Of a stretch of 64,000 bases of DNA, positions 24,363 to 35,239 are shown in pieces; within the stretch, counting starts at the first letter, position 1, and each line of letters starts with the position of its first letter. Where the stretch lies: contig JAVJWR010000023.1 in NCBI GenBank assembly GCA_040221975.1, positions 62,001-126,000 of the forward strand, written 5' to 3'. This DNA comes from Haliea sp040221975. GTDB taxonomy: Bacteria; Pseudomonadota; Gammaproteobacteria; Pseudomonadales; Halieaceae. Below the pieces are notes generated by a model. It was not told the origin of the DNA. It worked only from the letters and a program-made list of their open reading frames with translations, and did no database searches. Position numbers and translations under genes: made by a program.

Positions 24363-25848
24363 ACACCAGACTGCCATCCTCCAGTGACGCCGTGGGCAGG
24401 GTCTTGCGGTCGCTGACGTAATCCTGGGGGTTCAGCCAGGGTTCGCGGTCGCCCTGTTTCGGCAGCAGGTGCATGACCCGTTGCAGGTAGCCGGCGCTGA
24501 AGCCTTCGATCCAGGGTCGCGCGGGCATGTCGTGCTCGTCGGCCCGCAGGGTCGGGGTTACCTGTTCCAGTCCTTTCCGGTCCATGTGGTTCAGCAGCCG
24601 GCAGACAAAGCGCGCGATCAGGTCCGCACGCAGGGTCCAGGAGGCGTTGATGTAGCCGAAGGTATTGGCCATGTTGGGCACGCCGGAGTACATCATGCCG
24701 CGCCAGGTCCAGCGCTGGCTGAAGTCGACCGTTTCCCCGTCCACCTCGAACACGATTTTGCCCGTCACTACCAACTCCAGCCCGGTAGCGGTGACGATAA
24801 TGTCCGCGGGCAGTTCCTGGCCCGACTGCAGGCGGATGCCGCGCTCGGTAAATTCCGCGATATGCTCCGTGACTATTTCGGCGCGGCCGCTGCGCAGAGC
24901 GGCATAGAGGTCGCCGTCGGGCACCAGGCACAGGCGCTGGTCCCAGGGGTTGTAGTCGGGAGTGAAATGGCGCTCGACATCGAACCCGGGTCCCAACTCC
25001 TTGCGCAGCATGCCCAGCAGGCGCGCCTTGACCTGCTTCGGATGGGTGCGGGTCTTGCGATAGAACCACTGCTGCAGGCGGGTATTTTTCCAGCGGGTGA
25101 GGGCGTAGGCCCAGCGCTCCGGCAGCAGCCTGCGCAGCAGGTTCGCCAACCGGTCCCTGGCCGGCCGGGAAATCACCCAGGTGGGCGAGCGCTGCAGCAT
25201 GGTGACCCTTGCCGCCTTTTCCGCCAGCGTCGGTACCAGGGTCATTGCGGTGGCGCCGGAGCCTATGACCACCACGCGCCTGTCGCGGTAGTCGAGGTCC
25301 TCGGGCCAGTGCTGCGGGCGCACGATGGGACCCTGAAAACGCTCCTGGCCGGGGAAGACGGGGTCGTGACCGTGCGCGTAGTTGAAGTAGCCGGCGCACA
25401 TGAGCAGGAACTGGCAACTGAAAGTCTCGCGCTGTTCCCGGCCGTCACTGACAACTGCGACCTCCAGCTCCCAGCGTGCCTGCTTACTGCAGAAGCGCGC
25501 CCGCTCGACCCGGTGCTGGAAGTGGATCTTCTCTTCCACACCGTGTTCGCGGGCGGTTTCCTTGATGTAGTCGAGAATCGCCGGCCCGTCGGCGATGGCC
25601 CTGGGATTGCGCCAGGGTTTGAAGTCGTAGCCCAGGGTGTGCATGTCGCTGTCCGAGCGAATCCCCGGATAGCGGAACAGATCCCAGGTGCCACCCATGG
25701 CGGCGCGGCTTTCCAGCAGCGCCACGTGCTTGCCCGGGCACTGCTGCTGCAGATGCACCGCGGCCCCGATGCCGGAGAGTCCGGCACCGACGATAATAAC
25801 GTCGTAATGCCGCTCTGGCGTAAACGCCCCGGCTTCGCGGGCAGTCAT
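24274..25848 (-). CDS. Flavin-containing monooxygenase, EthA/BVMO-like
   Basis: This 524-residue NADPH flavoprotein has a first Rossmann motif GAGLSGIGAAVHL, the BVMO-type GGTWDLFRYPGIRSDSDM and a second motif VVIGSGATAMTL. Enzymes of this kind insert oxygen into ketones or oxidise sulfur/nitrogen centres. The Baeyer-Villiger fingerprint is FQG-PIV-R-PQH-WP, with Arg 177 where the family has His. Start at ATG 25848 is one base after the stop of the acyl-CoA dehydrogenase gene, so they form an operon. The longer frame to 26025 overlaps that gene and is not homologous. Confidence 0.88.
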   Translation of the reverse strand: MTAREAGAFTPERHYDVIIVGAGLSGIGAAVHLQQQCPGKHVALLESRAAMGGTWDLFRYPGIRSDSDMHTLGYDFKPWRNPRAIADGPAILDYIKETAREHGVEEKIHFQHRVERARFCSKQARWELEVAVVSDGREQRETFSCQFLLMCAGYFNYAHGHDPVFPGQERFQGPIVRPQHWPEDLDYRDRRVVVIGSGATAMTLVPTLAEKAARVTMLQRSPTWVISRPARDRLANLLRRLLPERWAYALTRWKNTRLQQWFYRKTRTHPKQVKARLLGMLRKELGPGFDVERHFTPDYNPWDQRLCLVPDGDLYAALRSGRAEIVTEHIAEFTERGIRLQSGQELPADIIVTATGLELVVTGKIVFEVDGETVDFSQRWTWRGMMYSGVPNMANTFGYINASWTLRADLIARFVCRLLNHMDRKGLEQVTPTLRADEHDMPARPWIEGFSAGYLQRVMHLLPKQGDREPWLNPQDYVSDRKTLPTASLEDGSLVFSHPGALAGDRAQAWERQVEDARCADAAS

Positions 25849-25849
25849 C

Positions 25850-26989
25850 TCAGGCCCGGCCAAGGATGGAGCGTGCGACCAGCTCGCGCATGATCTCCGA
25901 GGTGCCGCCGTAAATGCGCTGGATGCGCGCATCGGTGTAGAAGCGCGAGATCGGGTATTCCACCGTGTAGCCGTAGCCGCCAAACAGCTGCAGGCATTCG
26001 TCGATGGTGTCGCACTGCATTTCACAGGAGGCCAGCTTCAGCATCGCCGCCTTGTCGGCGGTCAGTTCGCCGCGGCTGTATTCGTCCGCGCACTGTTCGT
26101 AGAGAGCCCGATTGAGCGCGATCTCGGTGCGCACATCAGCGAGCTTGAAGCGGGTATTCTGGAAGCTGCCGATGGCCTGGCCGAAAGCCTTGCGCTCCAG
26201 CACGTACTCCACCGTCAGGTCGAGCGCGCCCTCGGCGGCGGCCACTGCCTGGGCGGCGATGCCCAGGCGCTCCCGCGGCAGCTCTTCCATCATGATCATG
26301 AAGCCCTTGTTTTCCTGGCCCAGTAGCGCATTCGCCGGCAGGCGCATGTCCTGGAAGAACAGCAGGGCGGTGTCGGAGGCGTGCTGGCCGATCTTCTCGA
26401 TCTTCTTGCCGCGCTCGAAGCCCGGCAGGCGGGTATCCACCAGGAACAGCGAGGTACCCTTGGCGCCCTTGCCGGGGTCGGTGATGGCGGCGACGATCAC
26501 CAGGTCCGCGTGCATGCCGTTGGTGATAAAAATCTTGGAGCCGTTCAGCACCCACTCGTCGCCGTCGCGGACGGCATTGGTGCGGATGCCCTGGACGTCG
26601 GAGCCGGCGCCGGGTTCGGTCATCGCCAGGGCGCCGACGGCGTCACCGCTGACCATGCGCGGCAGCCACTGCTGCTTTTGTTCTTCCGTACCGTGGCGGG
26701 ACAGATAGGGGGCGACGATATTGGAGTGAATACCGAAGCCGGAGGCAAAGCCGCCGAAGCCCATCCGCGACAGCTCTTCGATCAGCATCAGGGTGACGTG
26801 GGGCGAGGTGCCCGCGCCACCGTAGGCTTCGTCCACATCCGCGCACAGCAGGCCGGCGGCACCCAGGGTGCGCCACAGCTCCCTCGGCACCATGTGCTCC
26901 TCTTCCCACTGTTCATAGTGGGGGCTGATCTCGGCCTCGAAGGCACGGCGCGCCATGTCGCGGAACAGGGTCATTTCTTCGGACTGCAT
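25850..26989 (-). CDS. Acyl-CoA dehydrogenase, long-chain type
   Basis: A 379-residue FAD enzyme that makes an alpha-beta double bond in acyl-CoA. It shows the substrate/FAD loop ALAMTEPGAGSDVQGIRT, a SFQNTRFKLADV helix, and C-terminal QLFGGYGYTVEYPISRFYTDARIQRIYGGTSEIM. The YGGTSEI end, without the YEG glutamate of medium-chain enzymes, is as in long-chain and isovaleryl types where the base lies elsewhere. The start MQSEEM is chosen over upstream codons because homology begins there. It is transcribed away from the aldehyde dehydrogenase and followed at once by the monooxygenase. Confidence 0.92.
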   Translation of the reverse strand: MQSEEMTLFRDMARRAFEAEISPHYEQWEEEHMVPRELWRTLGAAGLLCADVDEAYGGAGTSPHVTLMLIEELSRMGFGGFASGFGIHSNIVAPYLSRHGTEEQKQQWLPRMVSGDAVGALAMTEPGAGSDVQGIRTNAVRDGDEWVLNGSKIFITNGMHADLVIVAAITDPGKGAKGTSLFLVDTRLPGFERGKKIEKIGQHASDTALLFFQDMRLPANALLGQENKGFMIMMEELPRERLGIAAQAVAAAEGALDLTVEYVLERKAFGQAIGSFQNTRFKLADVRTEIALNRALYEQCADEYSRGELTADKAAMLKLASCEMQCDTIDECLQLFGGYGYTVEYPISRFYTDARIQRIYGGTSEIMRELVARSILGRA

Positions 26990-27101
26990 GCGGGTCTCTC
27001 CAGTGTCAGGTGCGGGCAATGATAACCCTATGGGGTGGTGGCCGACCACTCAGGCGGTGCTACACTAGCGGACATCGATAATCAGTTGCTGGAGAGCACA
27101 C

Positions 27102-28529
27102 ATGCGCGAATATCTGCAGTTTTACATCAATGGTGAGTGGGTCGATCCGGCCCGGCCCAACCCCCACGACGTGATCAACCCGGCCACCGAGGAAGTCTGT
27201 GCGCACATCTCGCTGGGTTCCGAGGAAGATGTGGACCGTGCGGTGGCCGCTGCCCGCGCCGCGTTCGAGACCTGGGGCTACAGCAGCCGCGAAGAGCGGA
27301 TTGCGGTGCTGGAGTCCTGTGTCGCCACGTATGAGAAATACTACAACGACATCGCGGACGCCATCCGCGAGGAAATGGGCGCGCCCAAATCCCTGGCGGT
27401 ATCGTCCCAGGCCCACGCTGGCCTCGGCCATCTGAAGGAAGCGCTGCGGGTGCTGCGGAACTTCCCCTTCGAGGAGAACCTCGGTGAGCACCGGGTGTTC
27501 AAGGAGCCGATCGGGGTCTGTGGCCTGATCACGCCCTGGAACTGGCCAGTGAACCAGATCGGCTGCAAGGTGGCACCGGCCCTGGCGGTGGGCTGCACCA
27601 TGATCCTCAAGCCTTCCGAAGTGGCGCCCCTGTCGGGCTACGTGTTTGCCAAGATCATGCACGAGGCCGGGGTGCCGGCGGGTGTGTTCAACCTGGTCAA
27701 CGGCGACGGCCCGACGGTGGGCACGGCACTGTCCAAGCACCCGGGGGTGGACATGATGTCCTTTACCGGGTCCACCCGCGCCGGTTCCCTGGTGGCGCAG
27801 AATGCGGCGCCGACGGTGAAGCGCGTGACCCAGGAACTGGGCGGCAAGTCTCCCAACATCATCCTCGACGACGCCGACCTGGAAAAGGCGGTGACCCGCG
27901 GCGTGCTGCACATGTACAACAACACCGGCCAGTCCTGCAACGCGCCCTCCCGCATGCTGGTACCCCGGGAGCGTCTCGCCGAGGCCGAGGCGATTGCGGC
28001 GAAGGTGACGGAAAAAGTGGTGATCGGCGACCCGGCGGATGACGCCACCACCATGGGCCCGGTGGTCTCGGAGTTGCAGTTCAACAAGATCCAGGGCCTG
28101 ATCGAGAAGGGCATTGCCGAGGGCGCCAAGCTGGTCTGCGGCGGTCCCGGGCGCCCCGAGGGCATCGACAAGGGGTATTTCGTGCGCCCCACCGTGTTTT
28201 CCGAGGTCAACAATGACATGACCATCGCCCGCGAGGAAATCTTCGGGCCGGTACTGGTGATGATTCCCTACGACAGCGAGGACGAGGCCATCCGCATCGC
28301 CAACGACACGCCCTACGGCCTGGCGGGCTACATCCAGAGTGGCGATATGGAGCACGCGCGTCGGGTCGCTTCCCGTATCCGCGCCGGCAACGTGCACATC
28401 AACGGTGCCAGCGGTGGATACAATGTGCCCTTCGGCGGCTACAAGCAGTCCGGCAACGGTCGCGAGTGGGGCGCCCACGGCTTCACTGACTTCCTTGAAA
28501 TCAAGGCAATCGAGGGCTATGGCACCTGA
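27102..28529 (+). CDS. NAD(P)-dependent aldehyde dehydrogenase
   Basis: A 475-residue ALDH that oxidises an aldehyde to the acid. Cofactor motif ITPWNWPVNQIGCK, general base Glu in TQELGGKSPNIIL, catalytic Cys in NNTGQSCNAPSRML, and EIFGPVLVMIPY are all present and in order. The length is typical. The substrate is not clear; the family context (acyl-CoA dehydrogenase divergent, glycerol kinase downstream) suggests 3-carbon or longer aliphatic aldehydes. The stop at 28527-28529 lies one base before the glycerol kinase ATG, so they are cotranscribed. Confidence 0.93.
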   Translation: MREYLQFYINGEWVDPARPNPHDVINPATEEVCAHISLGSEEDVDRAVAAARAAFETWGYSSREERIAVLESCVATYEKYYNDIADAIREEMGAPKSLAVSSQAHAGLGHLKEALRVLRNFPFEENLGEHRVFKEPIGVCGLITPWNWPVNQIGCKVAPALAVGCTMILKPSEVAPLSGYVFAKIMHEAGVPAGVFNLVNGDGPTVGTALSKHPGVDMMSFTGSTRAGSLVAQNAAPTVKRVTQELGGKSPNIILDDADLEKAVTRGVLHMYNNTGQSCNAPSRMLVPRERLAEAEAIAAKVTEKVVIGDPADDATTMGPVVSELQFNKIQGLIEKGIAEGAKLVCGGPGRPEGIDKGYFVRPTVFSEVNNDMTIAREEIFGPVLVMIPYDSEDEAIRIANDTPYGLAGYIQSGDMEHARRVASRIRAGNVHINGASGGYNVPFGGYKQSGNGREWGAHGFTDFLEIKAIEGYGT

Positions 28530-28530
28530 T

Positions 28531-30018
<1,488 letters not shown>

Positions 30019-30027
30019 ACGCTGCCC

Positions 30028-30213
30028 GTGGCCGACATACTCCCGTTTCGCAAGCCGTCCCTGCAGGAAAAACACAAGGGCAAGACCCTGTGCCGCCACG
30101 GCCATCACAAGTGGGTGATGGACAAGGCGAAGCAGTTTGACGTGAAGCAGGGCAGGCTGGTGACAGTCTACCGCTGCGCCCGCTGTGGGAAGCAGAAGGT
30201 GAAGGCACACTGA
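30028..30213 (+). CDS. Small zinc-finger-like protein
   Basis: A 61-residue basic protein from a GTG, nine bases after glpK. It has a CRHGHH cluster near residues 22-27 and a CARCG pair near residue 50, a spacing that could bind one zinc ion. Otherwise it is polar and rich in Lys. I recognise no named family. Its tight position after glpK and before the amidohydrolase suggests it is in that operon. Confidence 0.6.
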   Translation: MADILPFRKPSLQEKHKGKTLCRHGHHKWVMDKAKQFDVKQGRLVTVYRCARCGKQKVKAH

Positions 30214-30231
30214 TACTCGACAGGAGATCGA

Positions 30232-31986
30232 ATGATGACAGGTACCAAGGCTGGAATACTCGCTACTGCCATGGCGGTTGCAATGGGGACCGGGTTGCTC
30301 ACCGCCTGCGATCGGCAGCGGGATCCGGCACCGGTGGCCGCCACCACGTCGGAGCAGCGTACGCCCGCGGCGGATCTGGTGATTCGCAACGCGCGGATCT
30401 ATACCCAGAATCCGGAGCAGCCAGAAGCTTCGAGTGTTGCGGTCGTGGACGGTGCAATTGTCGCGGTGGGGGACGATGCCGCAACCGCGATGTTCGTCGC
30501 TGACAGCACTCGGGTAATCGACGCGGAACAGGGCATGCTGCTGCCGGGACTGCACGACGCCCACGTGCACCCGCTGTCGTCGGGCGCCGCCCTGCTGGGC
30601 TGTTCCCTGAGCGACGCGGCCTCCGAGGAGGCTATCCTGCAGGGCCTGCAGGCCTGTGCCACCGATACTGCTGACGATGAATGGCTGGTGGGTCTCGATT
30701 TCAACCTGGGGTTGTTTCCGAACGGCAACCCGAACAAGGCTTCGCTCGACGCGCTGTTTCCGGAGCGCCCGGTCTACCTCGCCGCCGCTGATGGGCACTC
30801 CGCCTGGGTAAACTCCCGCGCCCTGGCACTCGCCGGTATTACCGCGGATACGCCCAACCCGCCGCAAGGGGTGATCGAGCGCGACCCCGCCACGGGTGAA
30901 GCGACCGGTACGCTGCGCGAGACGGCCCAGGCGCTGGTCAGTGACCTGTTGCCGGAGACCGCGCCCGAAGATGATATTGCCGCGCTGCGTGCGGCCGTGG
31001 CCTTCATGCACAGCAAGGGCATCACCTCGTTTATCGACGCCGCGGTTGGCGAGCAGCACTGGCGGGCCTATCGGTCGCTGGCCGCTGCCGGGGATTTGCG
31101 GGCCCGGGTCCGGACCTCCCTGACCCACGGTACCTTCAGCCAGCATCCCGGCGACGAATTCGACGCGGTGCTGGCGCGGCGGGGCGAGTATGCCGGCGAA
31201 CAGGTGAACACCGACGCGGTGAAGCTGTTTGTCGACGGCGTGCTTGAGGGCGAGACGGCGGCCCTGGTGACACCCTATCTCGGAGACGATCCGCACCGGG
31301 GGGAAATCAACTTTGACCCGGAGGAACTCAAGGACATTGTCACGCGCCTGGATGCCATGGGCCTGCAGGTTCACGTCCACGCCATTGGCGACCGCGGCGT
31401 GCGCATCGCGTTGGACGCCTTCGAGGCGGCGCGAGCACGCAACGGCGAGCGCGACAACCGGCACCATATTGCCCACCTGCAGCTTGTTCACCCCGAGGAC
31501 ATCCCGCGATTTGCCGAACTCAATGTCAGCACCACGTTCCAGGCGTTGTGGGCGTATCCGGACAGCTACATTACCGAGATCAATCTCCCGGCTGTCGGCG
31601 CCGAACGGGTGGATCGCATGTACCCGGTTCGCAGTCTCCAGCGCGCGGGAGCCCGTATCGTCGGCGGCAGTGACTGGTCGGTGTCATCGGTGAATCCACT
31701 GGATGCGATCGAAACCGCCCTGCGCCGGCAGGACCCCGACAGCATTGTCGAAGGCACCCTGAATGCGGCGGAGTCGGTTACCCTGGGCACCATGCTCGCC
31801 GCCTACACTCGCAACGCAGCCTGGCTGATGCATCAGGAGGACACTGTCGGCAGCATCGAGGTGGGCAAGCGGGCGGACCTGGTGATGTTGGATCGGGACC
31901 TCTACCGCATTCCCGTCGAAGACATCAATACCACCGCGGTGCGGATGACGCTGTTTGACGGCGAAGTGGTCTATCAGGCCAGGTAG
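30232..31986 (+). CDS. Amidohydrolase-family lipoprotein, YtcJ-like
   Basis: This 584-residue metal-dependent hydrolase is exported and lipidated: lipobox LLTAC at residues 22-26. The catalytic metal motif is HDAHVHPLSSG; later ones are LQVHVHAIGDRG, RHHIAHLQLVHPED and VGGSDWSVSS, the amidohydrolase order. The C-terminal AYTRNAAWLMHQEDTVGSIEVGKRADLVMLD is the family's end strand. YtcJ-like members act on amides or exo-acting substrates; the natural one is unknown. It is 18 bases after the zinc-like protein and probably last in that operon. Confidence 0.9.
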   Translation: MMTGTKAGILATAMAVAMGTGLLTACDRQRDPAPVAATTSEQRTPAADLVIRNARIYTQNPEQPEASSVAVVDGAIVAVGDDAATAMFVADSTRVIDAEQGMLLPGLHDAHVHPLSSGAALLGCSLSDAASEEAILQGLQACATDTADDEWLVGLDFNLGLFPNGNPNKASLDALFPERPVYLAAADGHSAWVNSRALALAGITADTPNPPQGVIERDPATGEATGTLRETAQALVSDLLPETAPEDDIAALRAAVAFMHSKGITSFIDAAVGEQHWRAYRSLAAAGDLRARVRTSLTHGTFSQHPGDEFDAVLARRGEYAGEQVNTDAVKLFVDGVLEGETAALVTPYLGDDPHRGEINFDPEELKDIVTRLDAMGLQVHVHAIGDRGVRIALDAFEAARARNGERDNRHHIAHLQLVHPEDIPRFAELNVSTTFQALWAYPDSYITEINLPAVGAERVDRMYPVRSLQRAGARIVGGSDWSVSSVNPLDAIETALRRQDPDSIVEGTLNAAESVTLGTMLAAYTRNAAWLMHQEDTVGSIEVGKRADLVMLDRDLYRIPVEDINTTAVRMTLFDGEVVYQAR

Positions 31987-32140
31987 TTGGTGCCTGGCTC
32001 GCCTGTTCCCTGGCGACGCCATGACCGCCGGGAGGAGCATACGGTCAAGGCCCTGCAGCGCCTTCAGAGATAAAGCGCACAGCCTGCACTAGCCAGTCTA
32101 TACTGCTGTCATCAACGTCGGTTTCGCAGGGGGCGTGACC

Positions 32141-35100
32141 GTGAATGTGATCCAGCTTGCCGTGCGCAATCCCGCAGCGACTTTAGTCGCGGCGCTGCTG
32201 GTGCTGGGTTTTGGGGTGCTGGCGATTTACCGACTGCCCATCCAGTTGCTCCCGGAACTGACTCCCCCGAAGATATTCATCTTTACCGGCTGGCGCGCCG
32301 CCGCACCCGAGGAAATCGAGGAACAGATCGTCCAGGGCCAGGAGCGCGTGCTCGGCAATATCCAGGGCGTGACCAGCATGGTCAGTTCCATCGCCCGGGA
32401 CCAGGGCTATATCGAGCTCAACTTCGAGATTGGCTGGGACATGCAGCAGGGGCTGATCGACGTCATCACCAATCTCAACCAGGCACCGCCCCTGCCCGCC
32501 GATGCCGACGAACCGATTGTGCGTGCCGGGGCCGGGACCACCGGCAACAACGCCGCGGCCACCCTGCAGCTGTTTCGCGCCGACGGCACCGACACCGATG
32601 TCAGCGTCTATGAAGATCTGGTGACCACCGTCATCGAGCCCCGGCTGGCGCGCGTACCCGGTGTCTCCGAGGTTCGCCTGGAATCCCGCCGCGAGCGTGA
32701 AATTGCGGTCAACATCGATCCCTACCGGCTCGCGGGCATGGGTGTCGCCATCGACGATGTAACCCGGGCGCTGCGTCGCGCTACCGATGTCTCCGGCGGC
32801 TTCGCCGATGTCGGCCGGCGTCAGTATACGGTCCGTATTGCCGGCAGCTTTGGCATTGACCGGCTCGGTGAGCTGGTCGTTGGCTGGCGCAATCAACAAC
32901 CGGTCTACCTGCACGACGTGGCCAGCGTCGAGGCGGGCTTCATGAAACGCAACAGCTTTTCCCGGCGCAACGGCAATCCGTCCTATTACATCCGCCTGAA
33001 TCGAAGCAACGGCGCCAACACCGTGGAGCTGCTCGATGGCCTCAAGGCGGTGATTGCCGAATTGAATGCCGGGCCGCTTGCGGCCGAGGGACTCACCCTG
33101 GAGCTGAGTTTCGACGCCTCGCTGCACATCCGCCGGGCGATCGCCCTGGTGCAGGGCAACCTGTTGCTCGGGCTGGTGCTGTCGAGTTTGGTGCTGTTTT
33201 ATTTTCTGCGGGTCATGCGCGCCACCTTGGTCATTGCCCTGAGTATACCGCTGTCGTTGATGGGCGCGTTCCTGGCGCTGCAGGTAACCGGCCACAGCCT
33301 CAACGTCATCTCTCTTGCTGGCCTCGCATTCGCGGTGGGGTTGTCGATGGATGCCTCCATTGTGGTGCAGGAAAATATCATGCGCCTCGGGCAGCAGGGC
33401 CTGGGTCGGCGCGCGGCGGCGGAAGCCGGTGCCCGCGAGGTGGCGCCGGCGCTGCTGTCATCGACCCTGACCACGGTGGCGATTTTTGTTCCCATCATTT
33501 TCCTCGAGGGGCTGGAAGGCCAGTTGTTCAAGGACCTGGCGATCACGCTTTCGGCGGCGGTGCTGATGTCGCTGCTGGTGTCACTGACCGTGCTGCCGAT
33601 GGCGACCGCACACGCCGCACTGTCCCAGGTCCCGGTCGACCCCCTGCGGAGTTTCTGGATCCGGTTGGCGGACTGGATTGACCGCCGCACCCTCTCCGGC
33701 CGCGCCCGCATGCGCTGGATCCTGGTCATTCTGGGCGCTTCGATCCTGACCGTGGGAATATTGATGCCGAAGGTGGATTTCTTGCCCAAGGCCGATGTCG
33801 ATGCGGTCGAGAGCTACCTTGACCTGCCCCCGGGCACCAGTCTCGATACCATCGAGAAAGAGATTTTCGGCGAGATAGAGCGGCGCCTGCGGCCACACCT
33901 TGCGGGCACCAGGGAGCCCGCGGTACGCGGCTTCAATGTCGGCGTCGGTCCTGGCTACGGCACGGTGTTCCTGTACCCGGCGGAGCCCGAGGGCACAGAA
34001 CCCATGATCGAAATCATGCGCGAGGAAATTCTCGCCGGCCTGCCCGACGTGGAACCTTTCGTGCGCCGTGCGTCGATGATCCAGGTGGACGGCGGCGGTC
34101 GCAGCATCGCCATCGATATCCGCGGCGCAGATCTCGAAACCCTGATGCGGGTTGCCACTGTCGGCATGGAACAGGTCAAGCAGATGTGGGAGGACGGCAG
34201 TGCCTATGCCCAGCCCGCCCTGACCATGGATCAGCCGGAGCTGCGCATTGTGCCGGACGACAAGCGTCTCGGTCTCGCGGGCCTGGACCGGATGACCCTG
34301 GCCGATGCGGTGCGGGCACTGACCGATGGACTCTATGCCGGAGAGTACTTCGATGGCAATCGCCGCTATGACATGATCGTGCACGGTCCGGGCTGGAGCA
34401 CACCGGAGGAACTGGCGAGTACCCCCATCGCTACCCCTCTTGCCGGGGTGCAGGCCATCGGCGAACTCGCGGCTATCGAGTACACCGTGGGCCCCGTGCA
34501 GCTGCAGCGGGTCGATGGCCTGCGCACGGTCACCATCAACGTGTTGCCACCGGAACAGGTGACGCTCGAGGAGGCGATTGAACGCCTGCGTGCGGAACTG
34601 GACCCGGAGCTGCAGGGCATGCTGCCGCCGGGCGCCTCGATCGCCTATCGCGGCAGTGCCGACCGCCTGCAGGAGGCGGTCAACAAGATGTTGCTGAATT
34701 TCGCCATCGCCGTGCTGATTCTGTTCGCGATCATGGCGGCAATCTTTCGCTCCGCCTGGGACAGCCTGCTGGTACTGCTGGTCATGCCACCGGCCATCGC
34801 CGGCGGGGTACTCGCACTGAAGGCCTACAACGTGTTCAGTTATCAGTCCCTCGATATGCTGACCATGGTCGGTTTCATCATCCTGTTGGGTCTGGTGGTC
34901 AACAACGCGATTCTGCTGGTTGACCAGACGCGGATCAGGGAGCGCGAGGGAGTGGCGCGTCGGCAGGCCATACGGGACGCGGTGCTGACCCGGGCGCGCC
35001 CGGTATTCATGAGCACCCTCACCAGCATCTTTGGCATGCTGCCACTGATGCTGATGCCGGGCGTGGGCTCGGAAATCTACCGCGGCCTGGCGGCGGTGAT

Positions 35101-35239
35101 TGTCGGTGGCATGATTGCCAGCGGGGGTCTGTCCCTGCTGTTGATGCCAAGCCTGCTGGGGATGGGCATGCAGGCGGCGCAACGACTGCCGGCAGCTGAC
35201 TCACTGGCAATGGGTGCCAACATGGAGGCGGAACGATGA
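32141..35239 (+). CDS. RND efflux pump permease
   Basis: This 1032-residue inner-membrane pump exports substrates from membrane or periplasm using the proton gradient. It has twelve helices: TM1 (AVRNPAATLVAALLVLGFGVLA) at the start, the GLAFAVGLSMDASIVVQENIMR segment of TM4 with acidic transport residues, and the second-half repeat VGFIILLGLVVNNAILLVDQTRIRERE. Two large porter loops lie between. I prefer the GTG at 32141, about eight bases after AGGGGG, over the GTG at 32135. The adaptor follows with a four-base overlap. No outer-membrane channel gene is present. Confidence 0.93.
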   Translation: MNVIQLAVRNPAATLVAALLVLGFGVLAIYRLPIQLLPELTPPKIFIFTGWRAAAPEEIEEQIVQGQERVLGNIQGVTSMVSSIARDQGYIELNFEIGWDMQQGLIDVITNLNQAPPLPADADEPIVRAGAGTTGNNAAATLQLFRADGTDTDVSVYEDLVTTVIEPRLARVPGVSEVRLESRREREIAVNIDPYRLAGMGVAIDDVTRALRRATDVSGGFADVGRRQYTVRIAGSFGIDRLGELVVGWRNQQPVYLHDVASVEAGFMKRNSFSRRNGNPSYYIRLNRSNGANTVELLDGLKAVIAELNAGPLAAEGLTLELSFDASLHIRRAIALVQGNLLLGLVLSSLVLFYFLRVMRATLVIALSIPLSLMGAFLALQVTGHSLNVISLAGLAFAVGLSMDASIVVQENIMRLGQQGLGRRAAAEAGAREVAPALLSSTLTTVAIFVPIIFLEGLEGQLFKDLAITLSAAVLMSLLVSLTVLPMATAHAALSQVPVDPLRSFWIRLADWIDRRTLSGRARMRWILVILGASILTVGILMPKVDFLPKADVDAVESYLDLPPGTSLDTIEKEIFGEIERRLRPHLAGTREPAVRGFNVGVGPGYGTVFLYPAEPEGTEPMIEIMREEILAGLPDVEPFVRRASMIQVDGGGRSIAIDIRGADLETLMRVATVGMEQVKQMWEDGSAYAQPALTMDQPELRIVPDDKRLGLAGLDRMTLADAVRALTDGLYAGEYFDGNRRYDMIVHGPGWSTPEELASTPIATPLAGVQAIGELAAIEYTVGPVQLQRVDGLRTVTINVLPPEQVTLEEAIERLRAELDPELQGMLPPGASIAYRGSADRLQEAVNKMLLNFAIAVLILFAIMAAIFRSAWDSLLVLLVMPPAIAGGVLALKAYNVFSYQSLDMLTMVGFIILLGLVVNNAILLVDQTRIREREGVARRQAIRDAVLTRARPVFMSTLTSIFGMLPLMLMPGVGSEIYRGLAAVIVGGMIASGGLSLLLMPSLLGMGMQAAQRLPAADSLAMGANMEAER

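Noticed and set aside
33581..35182. 533-codon antisense frame in the RND permease
   Set aside because: His/Gln-rich shadow of GC-rich coding sequence with no motif.
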